Shown here in pieces: positions 59,738 to 64,000 of a stretch of 64,000 nt of DNA. The notes beneath the pieces were generated by a model that saw only the letters and a list, made by a program, of their open reading frames with translations, made no database searches and had not been told where the DNA came from. The translations under genes and the position numbers were made by a program. This DNA is from Micrococcaceae bacterium RIT 802. Lineage in GTDB: Bacteria; Actinomycetota; Actinomycetes; Actinomycetales; Micrococcaceae. The DNA lies in NCBI GenBank assembly GCA_016892645.1, contig JAFEMX010000009.1:62001-126000 (forward strand), read 5' to 3'. How positions within the stretch are numbered: position 1 is the first letter of the stretch; each line of letters begins with the position of its first letter.

Positions 59738-59987
59738 CTCTGTCTCCTTCATGGCTTTTGATTAGACTATCCGGCCTGAAGGCAATGATCGTGTGGAGAA
59801 CACCGGAGTGAACACGTCGGGGAAAGGAACAGCGCTGGTGGAGGGGCGCTGTGGAACCTTACAGGTAATGGGACCGGAAGGGCTCACATGGTCATCCAAA
59901 TTCGATTCGCCGGACTCGCGATTTCATATGCGCCGTTATCGGCGTTACTTGCTCGTTGAGTAATCGTTCCTGGTTTTTATTAGGCTT
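59738..59987. other. AT-rich interval between mcrB and the membrane protein gene
   Basis: 250 bp without a gene. The part nearest 59,960 is very AT-rich (TTTTTATTAGGCTTTTAGGC), and should hold the mcrBC promoter and the terminator of the hsd operon. Confidence 0.4.
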
Positions 59988-60596
59988 TTAGGCATTTTTA
60001 GCAATGGATTCAATGCTTCTTGTTAGGTCTCTGGCAGCGTCAACGTAATCGAGGACTACTTCAGGTTCAACGTCGAAAACTTCCTGATGAGCTGCTTGAT
60101 TGCGCAGATGACGAAGCTCTGATGCTGACATGACCAAATCCTTTGGGACCCCACCGATTCGGCGAAGGGCGGCAATAGGATTTCTGAGCATCATCTGTAT
60201 GTCTTTTCGACTGCCGCCTTCATGCTCAATCAAGTTGTAGGCAGCTTTCTCCAGGGGTATATAGGCCTCGAGGACAGCATGGCGTGGGGAAGTGTATGCC
60301 ATTGAATCGAGGACTTCTTCGACAAGCTTGTTTTGCGCATGATCGGCTGACGCGGGCTGATCAGCGTTTAGTCGTGATTCGAATTTGGACGTTACGTCCG
60401 TAACTTCCCGTACGCCCTTTTCGAACTTCGCGTTCAGACTTCCTGGGCCTGAAAGTTCAGACATGTCCGCGATCCGCTCGGCGATCGCATGAATGATTTC
60501 CCGGAGCTTTTCGCGGAAAATCAGGGCAAGCACGATGACAGCGGAGGGCCATGCGATGGACGAAATCAGGCTTGCGATGAAGTCGAGCAAATTCAA
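59988..60596 (-). CDS. Membrane-anchored protein with DUF4145-like domain
   Basis: A 202-residue protein. One N-terminal helix (ISSIAWPSAVIVLALIF, about residues 12-28) is followed by a coiled-coil-like charged part, EKLREIIHAIAERIADMSELSG. The C-terminal helical domain has VLEAYIPLEKAAYNLIEHEG and LRHLRNQAAHQEVFDVEPE, where RNQAAH is typical of DUF4145/HEPN-like folds. TTG start with AAGGA 5 nt upstream; 20 bp after hsdR, so it is in the hsd operon. Function unknown; its place between hsdR and mcrB suggests a defence-related role. Its base composition is AT-richer than hsdR. Confidence 0.65.
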   Translation of the reverse strand: MNLLDFIASLISSIAWPSAVIVLALIFREKLREIIHAIAERIADMSELSGPGSLNAKFEKGVREVTDVTSKFESRLNADQPASADHAQNKLVEEVLDSMAYTSPRHAVLEAYIPLEKAAYNLIEHEGGSRKDIQMMLRNPIAALRRIGGVPKDLVMSASELRHLRNQAAHQEVFDVEPEVVLDYVDAARDLTRSIESIAKNA

Positions 60597-60615
60597 TTCG
60601 TTCCTTAGCTAGAGG

Positions 60616-63600
60616 CTAGTTTCCGGTTGATCCCAGGCCGAGGAACCGGTCGAAGAAGGCCCCGAGTCTGGCGATGACGGTTTGTTTCTTCTCTCCGTGT
60701 CCACCGCTGGGGGCGAAGCGGGAGACCGGGGGGAGGAACTTGGTGATTGCGGTGCCGGTGGTGCGCAAGTGCCCGTCCCGGAAGGCGGCATCCATGAAGG
60801 AGCGTGTTTCTACTGGGCGCAGGTTCTCCTCGTCGATGATGGCCGCCAGCTCGTCTTCGCGTTTGGCGGCCATGAATTCGCGCCATTCCCGATCCAGCTC
60901 GCCTTCCAGGGAGACGGAGTCGACGAAGGCCTCGATGAGGTCCTTCTTGTTGCGCAGGGTCGGGCTGGCGTCCACGGCACGGGTGATTTCGGCCCGGATT
61001 TCCTTGTCATGTCCGTTGCTGCGTTCGTCCCGGTATTTCTGCACGAGCATCAGGATGTAGTCCACGTTGATCTCGACCTGTTTGATCAGCTCGATCTCGA
61101 AGACGACATCGTCGTTGATCTTCTCCTTCTCCCCGGACCGGCCCTTGCGCAGTTCGGCATGCAGGTCCAGGTAGACGCTGCGGTAGTTCTGGTCCTGTCG
61201 AGCGGTGAGGATCTCGTTGCCGGTGAACTCGTCGAAAGAGGTCAGGATGTTCTGCAGGCGCAGGATGTGCCCGAACAGGGCGATGAATTCCTTCTGCGCA
61301 CCCTCCCCGACCGGCTGGACACCGGGGGTGAAGGAGCTAAGGAGTTCGGTGACCTTCTCGGCGTAGTCCTCGTAGTACTCCCGGTAGGGCTTGAGCAGCA
61401 CCACGCCTTGGGCGTCCTTGTTCCCGAACAAGGCGATCGCGTCGTTCGTCTGGTCCTCGAGGTTGCGGAAGGAGACGATGTTTCCGTAGGTCTTCACGGA
61501 GTTCAGGATCCGGTTGGTGCGTGAGTAGGCCTGGATCAAGCCGTGGGAGCGCAGGTTCTTATCCACGAACAAGGTGTTCAGCGTGGTGGCGTCGAACCCG
61601 GTGAGGAACATGTTCACCACGATCACCAGGTCGATTTCCCGGTCCTTGAGCTTCAGCGACAGGTCCTTGTAGTAGTTCTCGAACTGGGTGCCACTGGTGT
61701 CGTAGGAGCGGCCGAACATGGTGTTGTAGTCGGTGATCGCCCCTTCCAGGAAGGTCCGGGAATCGGCGTCCAGGGAACTGGTGTCGAAGCCTTCCTCCAC
61801 CAGGTCCCCGTCCTCGACGGGATCGTTGGCCCCGTAGGAGTAGATCAGCCCGACCTTCAGCCGGCGGTCGGGCGGCAGGTGGGCTTGTGCGGCCTGGAAC
61901 TGCTGGTAGTAGGCGCGGGCAGCTGCGATGGAGGCGGTGGCGAACAGGGCGTTGAACCCACGGACCCGTTTATCCCCCAACTTATAGCCTTCGGTGCGCT
62001 TGGTCTTCTGATCGAAATGCTCCAACACGTAGCCGGTGATCTGTTCGATCCGTCGCGGGGCCAACAAAGCGGCCTCGGTGTCGATCGCGGAGACCTGCTT
62101 ATCAGCCACCGTGCCGACCCGCATCGTATCGACGTAGTCGATGCGAAAGGGCAGCACGTTCCTATCGGTGATGGCATCGACGATCGTGTAGGTGTGCAGT
62201 TTCTCCCCGAAGGCCTGCTCAGTCGTCCTGAGGTGGGGGTTGCCGCCGCTGCCGGAGTTCTCGGCGAAGATCGGTGTGCCGGTGAACCCGAAGAGGTTGT
62301 ACCTTTTGAAGGCCTTCGTGATCGCGGTGTGCATGTCACCGAACTGGGAGCGGTGACACTCATCGAAGATGATCGCCACATGCCCCGAGTAGATCGCATG
62401 GCCCTTGTTCGCGGTAATGAACGTGGCCAGCTTCTGGATTGTGGTGATGATGATCCGGGCGCCCGGGTCCTCGAGCTGCTGCTTGAGGACCGCCGTGGAA
62501 TTATTCGAGTTCGCCGCACCCTTTTCGAAACGGTCGTATTCGCGCATGGTCTGGTGGTCCAGGTCCTTGCGGTCCACGACGAACAACACCTTGTCCACGC
62601 TGGGCAGTTTCGAGGCGCTCTGGGCGGCCTTGAACGAGGTCAATGTCTTTCCCGAGCCGGTGGTGTGCCAGATGTATCCGCCGGCGGCCAGGGTGCCGAG
62701 TTGCTTGTAGTTGGTGGAGATCTCGATCTTCTGCAGGATCCGCTCGGTCGCGACGATCTGGTACGGGCGCATCACCAGTAGCATCCGGTCCGCGGTGAGC
62801 ACGCAGTAGCGGGTCAGGATGTTCAGCAGCGCGTGTTTGGAGAAGAATGTCTTGGCGAACGCCGGAAGATCGGTGATCGGCTTGTTCTGGGCGTCCGCCC
62901 ACCAGGAAGTGAACTCAAAACTGTTCGAGGTCTTGCGGGAACGCTTTGATGCTGCCGCCTCGTTGAGGTGTTCGCGGCGGGTGGTGTTGGAGTAGTACTT
63001 CGTCAGGGTCCCGTTGGAGATCACGAACAGCTGCACGTACTCGAAGAGGCCGGAGCCGGCCCAGAAGCTATCGCGCTGGTACCGGTCGATCTGGTTGAAC
63101 GCCTCACGGATATCCACACCGCGGCGTTTGAGCTCGATATGGACCATGGGTAGCCCGTTGACCAGGACGGTGACGTCGTACCGGTTCGCGTACCGGGCCC
63201 CGTCGGCGCCTTGGGGTGTTTCGTATTGGTTGATGACCTGGAGTCGGTTGTTGTGGATGTTCTGCTTATCGATCAGCAGGACGTTCTTCACCGACCCGTC
63301 ATCCCGTTTGAGAAGCTGGACGTGGTCCTCCTGGACCCGGACCGTTTTTTCCGCGATCCCGTCATTCGCCCCGGCGACCCGTTCGGTGAAGAACTGGTCC
63401 CACTCAGCATCGGAGAACGTGATGCCATTGAGGGCCTCGAGTTGGGTACGCAGGTTCGCGACGAGCTGTTGCTCGGAGGTGATGGGCAGGTACTGGTAGG
63501 CCTGCACCTGGAGGAGTCGGATGAGCTCGTTCTCGAGTTCGGCTTCGGACTGGTACGCGGTGTCGGTGTTGGTGTCGGGGATGTATTCGGCGACGACGGT

Positions 63601-63654
63601 GCTCTCATTCGAGACAGCGATAGGCTCATACTTCCGCACAGTCATTTCGTTCAT
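60616..63654 (-). CDS. hsdR: Type I restriction enzyme, motor/nuclease subunit R
   Basis: A 1012-residue restriction and translocation subunit. The PD-(D/E)xK nuclease is near the N-terminus (YDVTVLVNGLPMVHIELKRR, Glu about 173 and Lys about 175). The superfamily 2 motor follows: IWHTTGSGKTLTS (Walker A, about 329-337), VVDRKDLDHQT, IIFDECHRSQFGDMH (about 428), GFTGTP, and SRTNRILNS motif VI. The C-terminal part binds HsdM/HsdS. The ATG overlaps the hsdS stop (ATGA) and has GAGGAGG 7 nt upstream. hsdM is presumably beyond the window. Confidence 0.95.
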   Translation of the reverse strand: MNEMTVRKYEPIAVSNESTVVAEYIPDTNTDTAYQSEAELENELIRLLQVQAYQYLPITSEQQLVANLRTQLEALNGITFSDAEWDQFFTERVAGANDGIAEKTVRVQEDHVQLLKRDDGSVKNVLLIDKQNIHNNRLQVINQYETPQGADGARYANRYDVTVLVNGLPMVHIELKRRGVDIREAFNQIDRYQRDSFWAGSGLFEYVQLFVISNGTLTKYYSNTTRREHLNEAAASKRSRKTSNSFEFTSWWADAQNKPITDLPAFAKTFFSKHALLNILTRYCVLTADRMLLVMRPYQIVATERILQKIEISTNYKQLGTLAAGGYIWHTTGSGKTLTSFKAAQSASKLPSVDKVLFVVDRKDLDHQTMREYDRFEKGAANSNNSTAVLKQQLEDPGARIIITTIQKLATFITANKGHAIYSGHVAIIFDECHRSQFGDMHTAITKAFKRYNLFGFTGTPIFAENSGSGGNPHLRTTEQAFGEKLHTYTIVDAITDRNVLPFRIDYVDTMRVGTVADKQVSAIDTEAALLAPRRIEQITGYVLEHFDQKTKRTEGYKLGDKRVRGFNALFATASIAAARAYYQQFQAAQAHLPPDRRLKVGLIYSYGANDPVEDGDLVEEGFDTSSLDADSRTFLEGAITDYNTMFGRSYDTSGTQFENYYKDLSLKLKDREIDLVIVVNMFLTGFDATTLNTLFVDKNLRSHGLIQAYSRTNRILNSVKTYGNIVSFRNLEDQTNDAIALFGNKDAQGVVLLKPYREYYEDYAEKVTELLSSFTPGVQPVGEGAQKEFIALFGHILRLQNILTSFDEFTGNEILTARQDQNYRSVYLDLHAELRKGRSGEKEKINDDVVFEIELIKQVEINVDYILMLVQKYRDERSNGHDKEIRAEITRAVDASPTLRNKKDLIEAFVDSVSLEGELDREWREFMAAKREDELAAIIDEENLRPVETRSFMDAAFRDGHLRTTGTAITKFLPPVSRFAPSGGHGEKKQTVIARLGAFFDRFLGLGSTGN

Positions 63655-64000
63655 GCCGGGGCCTCCTCGAACGTCAACAACCGGTCCCGGTAGTACTCAT
63701 ACTGCTTACGGCGAGCAGTCAGCTCAGCAGGAAGACCCACACTGAGGTCATTTAAGAAAGCATCGAATTTGTCGAGGACGGCAACAATCCGTTCCTGTTC
63801 AGGGAGACTCAGGACAGGGATCAGAATTTTCGCCAGGCTAGGCCCAGCAAGACGCTTGACCTTCGCACGAGCGACATATTTGTTCTTTTGGCTATGAAAC
63901 TCTTCTGTTTGCAGGTAATAAGAGACGAATTTTGGATTCAGATTGCCACGGAACAAAAACGTATCGTCGTGGATCGCAACTCGGTCGTGACCTAGCCACG
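63651..64000 (-). CDS. hsdS: Type I restriction specificity subunit S, 5' end outside window
   Basis: About 116 codons are present, running off the right edge. They are the end of the second target-recognition domain (DDTFLFRGNLNPKFVSYYLQTEEF, KRLAGPSLAKILIPVLSLPEQERIVAVLDKFDAFLNDL) and the final conserved coiled coil (ARRKQYEYYRDRLLTF). HsdS chooses the DNA sequence recognised by the methylase and restriction complex. It overlaps hsdR by 4 nt. The recognition-domain DNA is less GC-rich than the neighbours, as usual for these exchangeable domains. Confidence 0.92.
   Translation of the reverse strand, partial: WLGHDRVAIHDDTFLFRGNLNPKFVSYYLQTEEFHSQKNKYVARAKVKRLAGPSLAKILIPVLSLPEQERIVAVLDKFDAFLNDLSVGLPAELTARRKQYEYYRDRLLTFEEAPA

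Noticed and set aside
59220-64000. The restriction island as an integrated prophage or ICE
   Set aside because: No integrase, attachment repeats, phage structural or conjugation genes are seen; it is only described as a defence island.

Overview
This is a high-GC window from an actinobacterium. The evidence is lineage-typical content: mycothiol-dependent maleylpyruvate isomerase/DinB-type proteins, an HspR-type MerR regulator beside hsp20, an LAxTG-type sorting signal, a lipoteichoic-acid-synthase-like enzyme, and frequent GTG/TTG starts with GGAGG ribosome binding sites. Micrococcales is my best guess, but no rRNA or marker gene is present to prove it. I saw no tRNA, CRISPR array or complete insertion sequence.

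Layout. 1-12,400 holds mostly housekeeping and stress genes: a cut-off HNH nuclease, an AhpD-like/hemerythrin pair, an Fpg/Nei glycosylase, DUF4442, an NAD(P)-binding reductase, an FAD monooxygenase, a four-gene surface or secretion operon (small protein, divergent DUF1023 protein, lipoprotein, beta-propeller), an AlkD-like protein, hsp20/hspR, an iron-permease-like membrane protein and a GNAT-like protein. 12,200-31,600 is an accessory stretch with catabolic genes (tautomerase, NCS1 permease plus isochorismatase-like hydrolase, PRISE-type reductase, 3-hydroxybenzoate-4-hydroxylase-like enzyme, GlcD, LLM flavoenzyme, S15 lipoprotein hydrolase) and cell-envelope genes (LAQTG surface protein, LtaS-like enzyme, GH25 lysozyme). 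It also holds several gene relics: an aldehyde dehydrogenase C-terminus, an amino-acid permease C-terminus, a P-type ATPase scrap, and scraps homologous to the neighbouring LLM and S15 genes. An orphan ParS/Xre-like antitoxin is followed by about 0.9 kb of decayed, internally repeated DNA.

32,472-47,506 is the most coherent accessory system. A nine-gene leftward operon (binding protein, DppBCDF-type ABC transporter, aldo/keto reductase, HpcH/HpaI aldolase, signal-less sialidase-fold protein, SDR) diverges from a rightward unit encoding a DUF1537 kinase-PdxA dehydrogenase fusion and a DeoR regulator. A second rightward unit follows, with an Nramp-like transporter lacking the DPGN metal motif and a 2-hydroxyacid dehydrogenase. 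Two promoter regions each carry two copies of one operator motif with the same 23-bp centre spacing, so the whole block looks like one DeoR regulon for import and breakdown of a C4-type sugar acid or a conjugate that releases one.

47,681-55,182 is a glutarate or related short dicarboxylate operon: MFS transporter, AidB-like acyl-CoA dehydrogenase, family III CoA-transferase, glutaryl-CoA dehydrogenase and 3-hydroxyacyl-CoA dehydrogenase, with a divergent LysR regulator.

55,308-64,000 is a defence island on the minus strand: a helicase-associated-domain protein, McrC interrupted by an in-frame TAA, McrB, a membrane protein between the two systems, and type I restriction hsdR and hsdS (hsdS runs off the window).
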